Assembly (NCBI RefSeq): GCF_014655715.1
Contig: NZ_BNBM01000011.1
Coordinates: 62,001-126,000 of the forward strand
Length of the DNA: 64,000 nt
Direction: 5' to 3'
Source of the DNA: Streptomyces lanatus
GTDB taxonomy: Bacteria > Actinomycetota > Actinomycetes > Streptomycetales > Streptomycetaceae
Numbering within the stretch: the first letter of the stretch is position 1; each line of letters opens with the position of its first letter. The notes beneath the pieces were generated by a model that did not search any database, was not told the DNA's origin, and saw only the letters and a list, made by a program, of their open reading frames with translations. Made by a program: the position numbers and the translations under genes. Shown piece by piece: positions 8,156 through 18,259 of this stretch.

Positions 8156-10015
8156 TCAGCCGCCCTGCGGACCGTACGCCGTCATGAAGCGGTCCCTGAA
8201 GCGGTCCATGCCCCAGGTCGGCGCGTTCTCGGCGGGCTTGAGGCCGTCCGTCCAGTGCCAGTCGGCGATCCGGTCGAGGACCTTCGGGTCGCGGGCGACG
8301 ACGGTGACGGGGACGTCCTTGCTGGTACTGCCCGCGGTGACCGTGGGGACGGGCTGGTGGTCGCCGAGGAAGACGAGGACCGTGTCGTCGGTGCCGTAGC
8401 GCTGGACCCACTCGGTGAGGCTGTGCAGGGAGTACTCGATGGCGCGGCGGTACTCGGTGCGGACGCGCTCGGGGTCCTGCCAGACCTCCTTGGGGTCGGT
8501 GCCCTCCTTCTTGATCTGGTGGAAGACCGAGCCGTCGCCCAGGTCGTTCCAGTCGACCATGCGGGCGATGGGGGACCAGGGATTGTGGCTGGAGGCCAGG
8601 ATGATCTCCGCCATGATCGGGTCTCGGTTCTTCTTGCCGTGCTCAAGGCGCTGGAACGCCTCCAGGCTGAACTGGTCGGGCACCGGCGTCCAGCTGAAGT
8701 ACGGGCCGTGGTAGCCGAGGTGCTCGGAGTCGTAGATGTGGTCGAGCGCGAAGAACTTGCCCTCCGGCCAGGCCCGCCGCACCCCCGGCACGACACCGAC
8801 CGTCCGCCATGCGTCGGTCTTCCTGAAGTAGCTGCCCAGGGTCGCGCGATCGCTGGTGGTGAGGCTCCGGTACCGCTGCTGGTTCTTGATCCAGAGACCG
8901 GAGAGGAACGTGGAGTGCGCGAGCCAGCTGCCCGCCCCCGTCACCGGCGACTTCAGCCATGCGCTGCGCGACTGGAACCCGGCCGCCTTGAGGGTGTTCG
9001 TCCCCTCCTTGAGCGTCGCGTCGATCTGCGGCGCCATCGCGGGGTCGTCGATCGCGACCCGGCCGTAGCTCTCGATGAACGTGAACAGCACGTCCTTGCC
9101 GCGCAGCCCCGTCAGCAGTTGGTCCGGCGGGGTCTTCGCGAAGGCGTCGACCGCTGCCTGCTTCTGGAAGATCCGTCCGTCCTTGAGGCCCGCCTGCACC
9201 TGCTCGATACGGTTGTTGACGAAGTCGGCGTTGCCCTTGGTGGCGATCGGGACACCGGCGATCTGGATGCCCAGGGTCATACAGGTGATCCATGCGGTGC
9301 CGAGGACCAGCGTCGTACGGGTGGCGATGTGACGATGGCCGACCATCAGGTTCGTCACCCGCACCATCGCGAGCGTCATCAGGACGAGCACCGCGATGAA
9401 CAGGACCAGCACTCCGACCACCGCGAGCACCTGCCCGGTGCGGCCGAAGGACTCCCGGACGAACTCAGCCGCGTCGTCCAGCAGGATCCAGTCCAGGACC
9501 AGGTCGAAGGGGCGGGCCAGCACCGAGTAGAAGCCCATGTCGATGAACTTCAGGACGGTGAGCAGACCGAGGAACACACCCGACGCCACCGTCATCAGCC
9601 GCCGTGACCGCGGCGGCACCGCAAGCAGCAGGCCCGCCAGCAGGATGCCCTCGGCGGGCAGACGGAAGAACGCGTCGGGACCGAGCCGTTCGAGACGGTT
9701 CGGCACGAGCAGCGCGAAGAGCAGGAGCGCGGCGGCCAGTACGGTCGTGCCTACGGTGACACCGCGTGCCGTACGGGGGTAACGCCGCCGCCAGCCGAAC
9801 CAGCCGGGCTTGGTCGAGGAACCGGAAGGCTCGGCGGGCTCGGCCGTCCCGGACTCACCGGCATCCTCCCCGGCCTCGGTCGCCGCGACAGCCTCAGACT
9901 CACCGGCACCGTCCCCGGCCTCGGCCGTCCCGACCTCCCGCGTCGCCTCCGACGCCTCTGTCGTCCCCGCTTCTTCCGACTCCCGTGTTGCAGCCTGCGT
10001 TGCCTCCTGTGACAC
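8156..10015 (-). CDS. LTA-synthase-like membrane sulfatase/phosphotransferase
   Basis: This 619-residue protein begins at a GTG (10015) eight bases after GGGAGG. Residues 1-75 are low-complexity, rich in Glu, Ala and Gly (repeated EAGE/GAGES units), and probably cytoplasmic. Four to five membrane helices follow, then a large extracellular catalytic domain of the alkaline phosphatase/sulfatase superfamily. The FIESYGR segment should hold a metal-binding Glu, STFLSG near GAGSW holds the candidate Ser/Thr nucleophile, and FLGDHQP provides the Asp-His metal site. Relatives include lipoteichoic acid synthases and phosphoglycerol transferases. In Streptomyces the acceptor could be a teichoic or glycolipid polymer. 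Substrate is inferred only at class level. Confidence 0.75.
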   Translation of the reverse strand: MSQEATQAATRESEEAGTTEASEATREVGTAEAGDGAGESEAVAATEAGEDAGESGTAEPAEPSGSSTKPGWFGWRRRYPRTARGVTVGTTVLAAALLLFALLVPNRLERLGPDAFFRLPAEGILLAGLLLAVPPRSRRLMTVASGVFLGLLTVLKFIDMGFYSVLARPFDLVLDWILLDDAAEFVRESFGRTGQVLAVVGVLVLFIAVLVLMTLAMVRVTNLMVGHRHIATRTTLVLGTAWITCMTLGIQIAGVPIATKGNADFVNNRIEQVQAGLKDGRIFQKQAAVDAFAKTPPDQLLTGLRGKDVLFTFIESYGRVAIDDPAMAPQIDATLKEGTNTLKAAGFQSRSAWLKSPVTGAGSWLAHSTFLSGLWIKNQQRYRSLTTSDRATLGSYFRKTDAWRTVGVVPGVRRAWPEGKFFALDHIYDSEHLGYHGPYFSWTPVPDQFSLEAFQRLEHGKKNRDPIMAEIILASSHNPWSPIARMVDWNDLGDGSVFHQIKKEGTDPKEVWQDPERVRTEYRRAIEYSLHSLTEWVQRYGTDDTVLVFLGDHQPVPTVTAGSTSKDVPVTVVARDPKVLDRIADWHWTDGLKPAENAPTWGMDRFRDRFMTAYGPQGG

Positions 10016-10131
10016 CCGGAGGACCTCCCGTGCGGTCGTGCGATGGCATGGCGAACAGCGCCCGATGACCGAGCCTGCCACCACGAGTACGTCCGCACGT
10101 CACCTTAGGTTCAATCAGGCCTGCCCGGAAT

Positions 10132-11748
10132 TCACCCGTCCGCCGCCACCGCGACCTCCCGCGCCCACCGGTAGTCCGCCTTCCCGCTGGGCGAGCGCCG
10201 GATGGAGTCGGCGATCACCAGTTGGCGGGGGATCTTGTAACCCGCGAGGTGGGAGCGGCAGTGCGTCTGAATGTCGGCAAGGGACGGCCGCCCCGCACCC
10301 GCCCGCAATTGCACCACCGCAGCCACATGGTGCCCCCACTTCGCGTCCGGCACCCCGGCCACCAGCGCGTCGTACACATCGGGGTGGGACTTCAGCGCCT
10401 GCTCGACCTCCTCCGGGTACACCTTCTCGCCCCCGGTGTTGATGCACTGCGAGCCGCGTCCGAGCACGGTGACCACGCCGTCCCCGTCGACCGTGGCCAT
10501 GTCGCCGAGGAGTACCCACCGCTGGCCGTCCCTCTCGAAGAAGGTCTCGGCCGTTTTCCCCGCATCGTTGTAGTAGCCGAGCGGGACGTGGCCGCACTGG
10601 GCCACCCGTCCCACCTCGCCGACGGCGACCGGCTCATGGGTCGCCGGGTCCACGACCTGCGTACGGGAGTTGACGCGGATACGGAAGCCGCGCTCGGGGC
10701 CGGAGTCCTCGGTGGCCGTGCCGTTGAAGCCGGACTCCGAGGACCCGAAGTTGTTCAGCAGCATGACGTTCGGGACGAGTTCCTGGAACTGCCGGCGCAC
10801 CGTGTCCGACATGATCGCCCCGGACGACGACACGCTGAACATCGAGGAGCAGTCGGTGCCTTTGAGGGGCCCGCTCAGCGCGTCCACCAGCGGCCGCAGC
10901 ATCGCGTCGCCGACCAGGGACACGCTGGTGACCTTCTCCTTCTCGATCGTGCGCAGGACGTCTTCCGGCGCGAACTTGCGGTGGATCACGATGCGCTGGC
11001 CGAAGTTGAAGCCGATGAAGGCGGTCAGCGTGGACGTCCCGTGCATCAGCGGGGCCGTGGGGAAGAAGGTGATGCCGTCACCGCCCGCCGCCACGCGCTC
11101 GGCGAGTTCCTCCGGCTTCTGCACCGGTTCGCCGGTCGGGGCGCCGCCGCCGAGACCGGAGAAGAACAGGTCCTCCTGGCGCCACATCACACCCTTGGGC
11201 ATCCCGGTCGTCCCGCCGGTGTAGATGATGAACTGGTCGTCGCCCGACCGCCCCGGGAACCCCCGCTCCGGCGACCCGGCGGCCTCGGCGTCCGTGAAGG
11301 ACAGGGCGGGCACGACCGGACCGCCTTCGGCAGCCCCCACCCGCACCAGATGCCGCAACCCCGCCACCCGCGGCAGCGCCGCCGCCACCCGCTCCGTGAA
11401 CTCCGCCTCGAAGACCAGGGCCACCAGATCGGCGTCCCGGTAGAGGTACACCAACTCCTCTTCCACATAGCGGTAGTTGACATTGACCGGGACGATCCGT
11501 GCCTTCAGGCAGCCCAGCACCGTCTGCAGGTACTCGATGCCGTTGTAGAGATGGAGCCCGAGGTGCTCGCCGGGGCGGATCCCGCTGTCGAGCAGATGGT
11601 GACCGATCCGGTTGGCGGCCGCGTCCAATTCGGCGTACGTCAATCGGCGCTCCGCACCCGTGCCCGGATGATCGATGTACACGAGCGCCTCGCGGTCCGG
11701 AACCGCGTCGACGACCGACTCGAACAGGTCGGCAAGGTTGTACTCCAC
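10132..11748 (-). CDS. Acyl-CoA ligase, FadD19-like (sterol side-chain type)
   Basis: This 538-residue ANL enzyme starts at a GTG (11748) preceded by AGGAGG. The phosphate loop YTGGTTGMPKGVMW begins at residue 176. The C-terminal part has INTGGEKVYPEEVE and SPSGKADYRW, both characteristic of FadD17/FadD19-type ligases in mycobacteria. FadD19 makes the CoA thioester of steroid side chains. It is divergent from a crotonase followed by a DUF35 protein and two thiolase-fold proteins, the order seen for fadD19-echA19-Rv3521-ltp4-ltp3. I infer a related role on a branched or isoprenoid carboxylate; growth on cholesterol is not shown by this sequence. Confidence 0.82.
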   Translation of the reverse strand: MEYNLADLFESVVDAVPDREALVYIDHPGTGAERRLTYAELDAAANRIGHHLLDSGIRPGEHLGLHLYNGIEYLQTVLGCLKARIVPVNVNYRYVEEELVYLYRDADLVALVFEAEFTERVAAALPRVAGLRHLVRVGAAEGGPVVPALSFTDAEAAGSPERGFPGRSGDDQFIIYTGGTTGMPKGVMWRQEDLFFSGLGGGAPTGEPVQKPEELAERVAAGGDGITFFPTAPLMHGTSTLTAFIGFNFGQRIVIHRKFAPEDVLRTIEKEKVTSVSLVGDAMLRPLVDALSGPLKGTDCSSMFSVSSSGAIMSDTVRRQFQELVPNVMLLNNFGSSESGFNGTATEDSGPERGFRIRVNSRTQVVDPATHEPVAVGEVGRVAQCGHVPLGYYNDAGKTAETFFERDGQRWVLLGDMATVDGDGVVTVLGRGSQCINTGGEKVYPEEVEQALKSHPDVYDALVAGVPDAKWGHHVAAVVQLRAGAGRPSLADIQTHCRSHLAGYKIPRQLVIADSIRRSPSGKADYRWAREVAVAADG

Positions 11749-11831
11749 CGTTCCTCCTGCCCTCGCTCTCCACCGGTGCCGGTCATCAGAGCAAAGGGCG
11801 GCACAACTGTGAAGGGTCCGCGCACAAGAAA

Positions 11832-11848
11832 TCTGACTACCTGTCAGA
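11832..11848. promoter_or_regulatory. Inverted repeat TCTGAC-N5-GTCAGA in ligase/crotonase intergenic region
   Basis: This perfect six-base inverted repeat has a five-base spacer (TACCT) and lies midway between two divergent starts. Such spacing is common for TetR-family operators at fatty-acid and sterol genes. The regulator is not in the window. Confidence 0.45.
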
Positions 11849-11875
11849 AAACCCTTGAAGTGCCCAGGCGCCTCC

Positions 11876-11889
11876 TGCAACCTGTTCTC
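11876..11889. promoter_or_regulatory. KstR-like motif upstream of the crotonase gene
   Basis: TGCAACCTGTTCTC matches the mycobacterial KstR pattern T-N2-AAC-N2-GTT-N2-A at seven of eight fixed positions; only the last A is C. It lies 25 bases before the crotonase ATG, in the position of a promoter-proximal operator. One short match could be chance, but the genes around it are the class KstR controls. Confidence 0.4.
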
Positions 11890-11913
11890 GTTCTTTCAGA
11901 GGGGAGATGGGCG

Positions 11914-12714
11914 ATGGGTGGGACGGAACACCTCACCGTGCGACGTGAAGGCGCCACACTGGTGCTCACGCTGAACAGGCCGGAAGCCAAGAACGCGCTC
12001 TCGTTGGCCATGCTCGTCGGCCTCTACGACGGCTGGCTCGAAGCCGACGCCGACGACACGGTCCGCTCGGTCGTGTTCACAGGTGCGGGCGGCTCGTTCT
12101 GCGCGGGCATGGACCTCAAGGCGCTGGCCGGCCAGGGCATGGAGGGGGAGCGGTACCGCGACCGGCTCAAGGCCGATCCCGACCTGCACTGGAAGGCGAT
12201 GCTGCGCCACCACCGGCCCCGCAAACCGGTGATCGCCGCCGTCGAGGGGTACTGCGTCGCCGGGGGCACCGAGATGCTCCAGGGCACCGACATCCGCGTC
12301 GCGGGCGAGTCGGCCACCTTCGGGCTGTTCGAAGTGAAGCGCGGGCTGTTCCCGATCGGCGGCTCCACGGTCCGGCTGCAACGGCAGATCCCGCGCACCC
12401 ACGCCCTGGAGATGCTCCTCACCGGACGCCCGTACAGCGCCCGTGAGGCCGCCGGCATCGGCCTGATCGGGCATGTCGTCCCCGACGGCACGGCACTGGA
12501 CAAGGCCCTGGAGATCGCCGAACAGATCAACGCCTGCGGCCCGCTCGCCGTAGAGGCCGTCAAGGCGTCCGTCTACGACACCGCCGAGATGACCGAGACC
12601 GACGGCCTCGCCGCCGAACTCAAGCGCGGCTGGCCCGTCTTCGACACGGCCGACGCCAAGGAAGGCGCCCGTGCCTTCGCGGAGAAGCGGTCACCCCACT
12701 ACAAGCGTGCGTAG
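11914..12714 (+). CDS. Crotonase / enoyl-CoA hydratase (EchA19-like)
   Basis: This 266-residue crotonase-fold enzyme starts at an ATG preceded by GGGGAG. The CoA oxyanion segments SFCAGMDLKAL (61-71) and CVAGGTE (114-120) are present. Both catalytic glutamates of classical hydratases appear conserved: Glu120 in GGTE and Glu140 in GLFEVK. It should therefore hydrate a 2-enoyl-CoA. Its divergent placement from the FadD19-like ligase and its position ahead of the DUF35/thiolase-fold trio suggest it handles a side-chain enoyl-CoA, as EchA19 does in mycobacteria. That assignment is by context. Confidence 0.82.
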   Translation: MGGTEHLTVRREGATLVLTLNRPEAKNALSLAMLVGLYDGWLEADADDTVRSVVFTGAGGSFCAGMDLKALAGQGMEGERYRDRLKADPDLHWKAMLRHHRPRKPVIAAVEGYCVAGGTEMLQGTDIRVAGESATFGLFEVKRGLFPIGGSTVRLQRQIPRTHALEMLLTGRPYSAREAAGIGLIGHVVPDGTALDKALEIAEQINACGPLAVEAVKASVYDTAEMTETDGLAAELKRGWPVFDTADAKEGARAFAEKRSPHYKRA

Positions 12715-12766
12715 CCGCTGCGCTTGGCTTCGGCCGAGAAGGCCGTGGGGCACCGCGGGACCGTCG

Positions 12767-12805
12767 TGGCTGGTCGCGCAGTTCCCCGCGCCCCTTACGG
12801 GGCGC
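12767..12805. repeat. Streptomyces-type dispersed intergenic repeat with stem-loop
   Basis: The stretch TGGTCGCGCAGTTCCCCGCG, continuing into GCGCCCC-TTAC-GGGGCGC (stem at 12788-12805), is a form I recognise from many Streptomyces intergenic regions. It lies between crotonase and DUF35 genes on the same strand. The hairpin may attenuate or protect mRNA between the two; its genome-wide copy number cannot be counted here. Confidence 0.5.
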
Positions 12806-12841
12806 TCTCGCATCCCGCTCTCCGGAGGAGGCACGCCCCCG

Positions 12842-13783
12842 ATGCCCGAAGTCCTCAAGGCCCCGTTGACCGTTGAGTTCCCCTTCACCCGCTCCCTAGG
12901 CCCCGTCCAGAGCGCCTTCCTCACCGGCCTACGCGAACGCGTCGTGCTCGGCGTGCGCACCGGCCACGGACGCACCCTCGTCCCACCCGTCGAGTACGAC
13001 CCCGTCACCGCCGAGGAGATCCACGACCTGGTCGAGGTCGCCCCCACGGGCACGGTCACCACCTGGGCCTGGAACCACGCCCCCCGCCGCGACCAGCCCC
13101 TCGACACCCCCTTCGCCTGGGTCCTGGTCCGCCTCGACGGCGCCGACACCGCCCTCCTGCACGCCCTCGACGCCCCCGGCCCCGACGCCGTGCACACCGG
13201 CATGCGGGTCCGGATCCGCTGGGCGGAGGAACGCAGCGGCGCGATCACGGACATCGCCTGCTTCGAGCCCCACGACGGTGATCCAGTGCAAGCGGCGGGC
13301 CACAGTGGCGTGTTCACGAACCCGGTCACCGGCATAGTCGCCCCCGCCCGACTCGACTACACCTACTCACCCGGCCGCGCCCAGACCGCCTACATCAACG
13401 CCCTGGCCGAACACCGCAACGTCGGCGAGCGCTGCCCGTCCTGCCGCAAGGTGTACGTCCCGCCGAGGGGTGCGTGCCCCACATGTGGTCTCGCCACAGT
13501 GGAACAAGTCGAAGTGGGTCCCCACGGCACAGTCACCACGTTCTGCATCGTCAACATCAAGGCGAAGAATCTCGACATCGAGGTGCCGTACGTCTACGCC
13601 CATATCGCCCTCGACGGCGCCGGCCTCGCCCTGCACGGCCGGATCGGCGGCATCCCCTACGACCAGGTCCGCATGGGCCTGCGCGTCGAACCCGTGTGGA
13701 CGGAAGGCGCCCGTTACCCCGACCACTACCGGCCCACGGGCGAGGCCGACGCGGACTACGACACCTACAGGGAGCTGCTGTGA
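12842..13783 (+). CDS. Two-part DUF35 OB-fold protein (Rv3521-like)
   Basis: This 313-residue protein starts at an ATG after GGAGGAG. The N-terminal half (about 1-165) looks like a degenerate OB/DUF35 copy. The C-terminal half carries the rubredoxin-like zinc ribbon Cys198, Cys201, Cys212 and Cys215 (CPSC and CPTC) followed by an OB fold. DUF35 proteins bind CoA ligands or act as obligate partners of thiolase-fold lyases; ChsH2/Ltp2 is the studied case. The next gene starts inside its stop codon (GTGA), so the pair is translationally coupled, supporting a complex with the downstream thiolase-fold proteins. Confidence 0.8.
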   Translation: MPEVLKAPLTVEFPFTRSLGPVQSAFLTGLRERVVLGVRTGHGRTLVPPVEYDPVTAEEIHDLVEVAPTGTVTTWAWNHAPRRDQPLDTPFAWVLVRLDGADTALLHALDAPGPDAVHTGMRVRIRWAEERSGAITDIACFEPHDGDPVQAAGHSGVFTNPVTGIVAPARLDYTYSPGRAQTAYINALAEHRNVGERCPSCRKVYVPPRGACPTCGLATVEQVEVGPHGTVTTFCIVNIKAKNLDIEVPYVYAHIALDGAGLALHGRIGGIPYDQVRMGLRVEPVWTEGARYPDHYRPTGEADADYDTYRELL

Positions 13784-14825
13784 ACCGCGAGATCGCCGTC
13801 GTCGCCTTCGCGCAGACCGACCACCGGCGCACCAGCGAGGAGCTCTCCGAGGTGGAGATGCTCATGCCCGTCCTGCACGAGGTGCTCGCGCGGACCGGCC
13901 TGAAGACGTCCGACATCGGTTTCACCTGCTCCGGCTCCAGCGACTACCTCGCCGGCCGTGCCTTCTCCTTCACCCTCGCCCTCGACGGCGTGGGCGCCTG
14001 GCCGCCGATCGCCGAGTCACATGTCGAGATGGACGGCGCCTGGGCGCTGTACGAGGCCTGGACCAAGCTGCTCACCGGGGATGCCGACACAGCGCTCGTC
14101 TACTCCTACGGCAAGTCCTCACCCGGTTCCCTGCGCGACGTCCTCACCCGCCAGCTCGACCCGTACTACGTCGCCCCGCTCTGGCCCGACTCCGTCGCCC
14201 TGGCCGCCCTCCAGGCCCAGGCCCTCATCGACGCGGGCGACACCGACGAACCCGCCCTCGCCTCGGTCGCCGCCCGCAGCCGCACCGACGCCACCGCCAA
14301 CTCCCATGCCCAGCTGCGGGGTTCGGTGCCGCAGGGGGACTACGTCGTACGACCGCTCCGTACCGGAGACTGCCCGCCCATCGGGGACGGGGCCGCCGCA
14401 GTGATCCTCGCGGCGGGGGAGCGGGCCCGTGAGCTGTGCGACCGGCCCGCCTGGATCCGCGGCATCGATCACCGCATCGAGGCTCACAGCCTCGGTGTGC
14501 GCGACCTGACCGACTCGCCCTCCACCCGCTTCGCCGCGGAGAAGGCGGGCGCGTTCCAACGGCCCGTCGACACCGCCGAGTTGCACGCGCCCTTCACCTC
14601 CCAGGAGGTCGTCCTGCGCAAGGCGCTGAAGCTCGGCGACGGTGTGCGCGTCAACCCGTCCGGCGGGGCGCTCGCCGCGAACCCCGTCATGGCCGCCGGG
14701 CTGATCCGCATCGGCGAGGCCGCCGCCCGGGTCCACCGGGGCGAGTCCGACCGCGCCCTCGCGCACGCCACGTCCGGCCCGTGCCTCCAACAGAACCTGG
14801 TCGCCGTACTCGAAGGGGATCCGCG

Positions 14826-14829
<4 letters not shown>
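13780..14829 (+). CDS. Thiolase-fold lipid-transfer protein, first copy (Ltp4-like)
   Basis: This 349-residue thiolase-superfamily protein starts at a GTG overlapping the previous stop. It keeps the fold (TCSGSSDYLAGR near residue 47, GDGAAAVILA mid-protein, NPSGGALAANP near the end) but lacks the thiolase nucleophile context, and the C-terminal GHPxGA histidine is an Asn (ANPVMAAG). It is therefore unlikely to be a classical thiolase; Ltp-type partners of DUF35 proteins perform retro-aldol or related chemistry. It is coupled at both ends: GTGA with the DUF35 gene and ATGA with the next thiolase-fold gene. Confidence 0.8.
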
Positions 14830-15992
<1,163 letters not shown>

Positions 15993-16112
15993 GCGGGCTC
16001 CCGGACGCCGGTGGAGACGCCTCCGCAAAGGTCCCCCTCACGTGGCCTGTTGGCACCCGGGACCGATCGCTAGGCTGACCCGCGGACGACGCGAATCGGG
16101 AGGAGCACGGAC

Positions 16113-16358
16113 GTGGCCGAGAGCACCACCATCCAGCAGCAGCCGCTCACGGGCTGGGACAAGCCGGAGCTGGACCTCAGCAACGCCGACTGGCACTCGA
16201 GCAGCCGTGGCGTGGGGGATGTCCAGATCGCCTTTGTCGAGGGGTTCATCGCGATGCGCAACAGCGGCCGCCCGGAGAGCCCTTCCCTGATCTTCACACC
16301 CGCTGAATGGGGTGCGTTCGTGTCGGGTGCGAGGGAGGGCGAGTTCGATCTGACCTGA
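16113..16358 (+). CDS. DUF397 small protein
   Basis: This 81-residue protein starts at a GTG after GGGAGGAG. It shows the DUF397 pattern: W near residue 27 followed by SSS, a central conserved patch and a C-terminal FTPAEWGAFVSGAREGEFD. DUF397 proteins are very common in Streptomyces and usually sit beside an XRE-type helix-turn-helix regulator, which is missing here on both sides. The orphan setting makes its partner uncertain. Probably cytoplasmic. Confidence 0.85.
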   Translation: MAESTTIQQQPLTGWDKPELDLSNADWHSSSRGVGDVQIAFVEGFIAMRNSGRPESPSLIFTPAEWGAFVSGAREGEFDLT

Positions 16359-16536
16359 CGGTGGCACTGGAGGTGGGTCGGCGGGCGGTCGTCGTGCGCG
16401 TCGGCCGCCTCAGGGCCTGTCCGGGTGTGTTCCGCCCGTTTTTCCGGACACGCGACCTCGGTAACCCCGCGTGGGCCGATGCCTGAGCCAGGCTGGCCCA
16501 TGGCGGACAAGGTCGTCATCCGGAGGCGAGGAACCC

Positions 16537-17442
16537 ATGAGCACCCTGCCGGTCATCGCGGCGGTCGACGGTTCGGACGACAGCCTGGTCGCCCTGGACT
16601 GGGCCTTCGGGGCCGCCCTGCTGCGCGGGGTGCCGTTGCGGGTGGTGCATGTACAGCAGTTCGCCGCCTGGGCCGGGCCCGAGATCCTCCCAGCGGGACA
16701 GCCGGCGACCGAGGACGATCCCGTCCTCCAGGCGGTGCGCCAGTACCTGCGGGGGCGCGACGAGCGACCTGAGACGGAGTACCAGGCCCTGGAGGGAACG
16801 CCCGGTGCGACGTTGCCCCAACTGAGTTCCACCGCCCAGCTGTTGGTCCTGGGCAGCCGTGGCCGCGGCGGCTTCGCGAGCCTGCTGCTCGGCTCCAACG
16901 GCATGGTCGCCGCACGTGACGCCGAGTGCCCCGTCGTCGTGGTGCCCAAGCCCGGGCGCCAGGTCCACGACGACATGCCGATCGAACCGGGACCCCGGGT
17001 CGTCGTCGGCCTTCAGGTCGACAGCCCCGACGACGCCACCCTGTCCTTCGCCTTCGGGGAAGCCGCCCGGCGCGGTGCCCGGCTCCAGGTCGTCGCCGCC
17101 TATACATGGCCCCTGCACCTGTGGACGGCGACCACAGCCCAGGTCGTGCCGCCATGGGGCGACCAGGACGCCGTCGAGGCCGAGACCCGCACCCTCGCGC
17201 AGGGCTGCCTCGCCCCTCACCGCGAACGCCACCCGGACGTCCCCGCCGAGCCCTACGTGGCCCCGGGCGACGCGGCGGGCCACCTCGTCGCCGCCTCCAG
17301 GGACGCGGCCCTGGTCGTCGTGGGCCGTCACCGGCGCCGTCTACTGGCCCCCGCCCGCATGATGGGCTCGGTCACCCAGGCGGTCCTGCTCCACGCCGCG
17401 AGCCCGGTGGCGGTGGTGCCGCCCGCACCGCCGGAGCAGTGA
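16537..17442 (+). CDS. Tandem universal stress protein
   Basis: This 301-residue protein has two Usp domains (about 1-140 and 150-295). The first has an intact ATP-binding signature G-x2-G-x9-GS, read as GSRGRGGFASLLLGS. In the second the middle Gly is replaced (GRHRRR then MMGS), so only the first domain is expected to bind ATP normally. Such tandem proteins are common stress and dormancy effectors in actinobacteria. The ATG at 16537 follows GGAGGCGAGG. A strong stem-loop follows the stop. Confidence 0.88.
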   Translation: MSTLPVIAAVDGSDDSLVALDWAFGAALLRGVPLRVVHVQQFAAWAGPEILPAGQPATEDDPVLQAVRQYLRGRDERPETEYQALEGTPGATLPQLSSTAQLLVLGSRGRGGFASLLLGSNGMVAARDAECPVVVVPKPGRQVHDDMPIEPGPRVVVGLQVDSPDDATLSFAFGEAARRGARLQVVAAYTWPLHLWTATTAQVVPPWGDQDAVEAETRTLAQGCLAPHRERHPDVPAEPYVAPGDAAGHLVAASRDAALVVVGRHRRRLLAPARMMGSVTQAVLLHAASPVAVVPPAPPEQ

Positions 17443-17444
17443 GA

Positions 17445-17469
17445 CCACGGGCGCGGCCAACTCCCGTGG
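17445..17469 (+). terminator. Stem-loop terminator after the universal stress protein gene
   Basis: CCACGGG and CCCGTGG form a perfect seven-base stem with an 11-base loop immediately after the stop codon. Confidence 0.6.
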
Positions 17470-17477
17470 GTGCCAAA

Positions 17478-17487
17478 GGGGGGGGGG
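17478..17487. repeat. Run of ten G residues
   Basis: A G10 homopolymer sits in the 228-base noncoding stretch between the stress protein and the next gene. Length may vary by slippage or may be a sequencing artefact. Apart from the terminator I see nothing else in this gap. Confidence 0.8.
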
Positions 17488-17670
17488 CCGCTGTACAGGC
17501 GCGGCGGCGTGTACGCGAGTCCGGCCGTCGATCATGGCCGGCTCGCAGCCGAGGAACCGGGTCAGCCTCCGGCCGCCCGGCCCTCAGGCCCCGGGTTCGT
17601 CACGTCGGGAGCAGGCCTCGATCCCCTGCCCTCACGTCACGGAACGGTCCCGGCCACGTACCATGGCGGC

Positions 17671-18168
17671 ATGTCGTTCCTCCGCCGCCGCAGCGCCACG
17701 CCCGCCGGGCCCGACTTCGACGTACTGGCCATGGACCCGGGCGACTGGCCCGGCAATCTGGGCGCCGGGCTGCTGCCCGCCCCGGACGGCAGCTGCCAGG
17801 GTGTCTTCCTGCGCTACGACCTGTTCGGCGGCCGGGGCCCGGCGATGATCATCGGCAATCTGCCCGAGGGGTCCCCGGCCCGCGAGGTGGTGGAGGGCGA
17901 GATCCCGTTCGAGGTCGCACAGCTGCTGCTGGCGCTGGAGAACGAGGAGGAGGTCACCGTCGTCGGCAGCGAGGACGTGCCTGTGATGCAGGGCGACAAC
18001 CTCCTGATCGTGCGCCGGCTGAAGCTCTCCGAGAGCCGGATCTCCTGCGTCCAGTTCGACCGCAGTGACAATGTGCTGGTCACCATCGCCGCCTGGGACC
18101 GCCCCATCACCGACGATCTGTACGCCCTCCTGAAGCCGCTGCCGGCGGAGCTCTTCCAGCAGAGCTGA
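17671..18168 (+). CDS. Conserved hypothetical cytoplasmic protein
   Basis: This 165-residue protein starts at an ATG; the frame is open further upstream but lacks a better start, and the coding character begins near here. It has no signal peptide or membrane helix. It is acidic, with an EGEIPFEVAQLLLALENEEEV patch split by short loops and a C-terminal segment that looks alpha/beta. I do not recognise a domain with confidence; homologues are, to my memory, mainly Streptomyces proteins of unknown function. No clear ribosome binding site precedes the ATG. Its neighbours (stress protein, fucosidase) do not point to a role. Confidence 0.65.
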   Translation: MSFLRRRSATPAGPDFDVLAMDPGDWPGNLGAGLLPAPDGSCQGVFLRYDLFGGRGPAMIIGNLPEGSPAREVVEGEIPFEVAQLLLALENEEEVTVVGSEDVPVMQGDNLLIVRRLKLSESRISCVQFDRSDNVLVTIAAWDRPITDDLYALLKPLPAELFQQS

Positions 18169-18183
18169 GGCATCCCGCCCACG

Positions 18184-18200
18184 ACCCCGCTGTTCGGGGT
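18184..18200 (+). terminator. Short stem-loop between hypothetical gene and fucosidase
   Basis: ACCCCG-CTGTT-CGGGGT forms a six-base perfect stem 15 bases after the hypothetical gene stop and upstream of the fucosidase promoter. Confidence 0.5.
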
Positions 18201-18222
18201 TCCGGACGTGTTGTCATGGCCC

Positions 18223-18251
18223 TTGTCGCAGAGTCATCGGACCTCTAGCGT
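18223..18251 (+). promoter_or_regulatory. Promoter of the fucosidase gene, probably near-leaderless
   Basis: TTGTCG and TAGCGT are separated by exactly 17 bases, a good vegetative Streptomyces promoter. The -10 ends only eight bases before the ATG at 18260, so the transcript would start at or very near the initiation codon. Confidence 0.55.
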
Positions 18252-18259
18252 CAGGGGTC

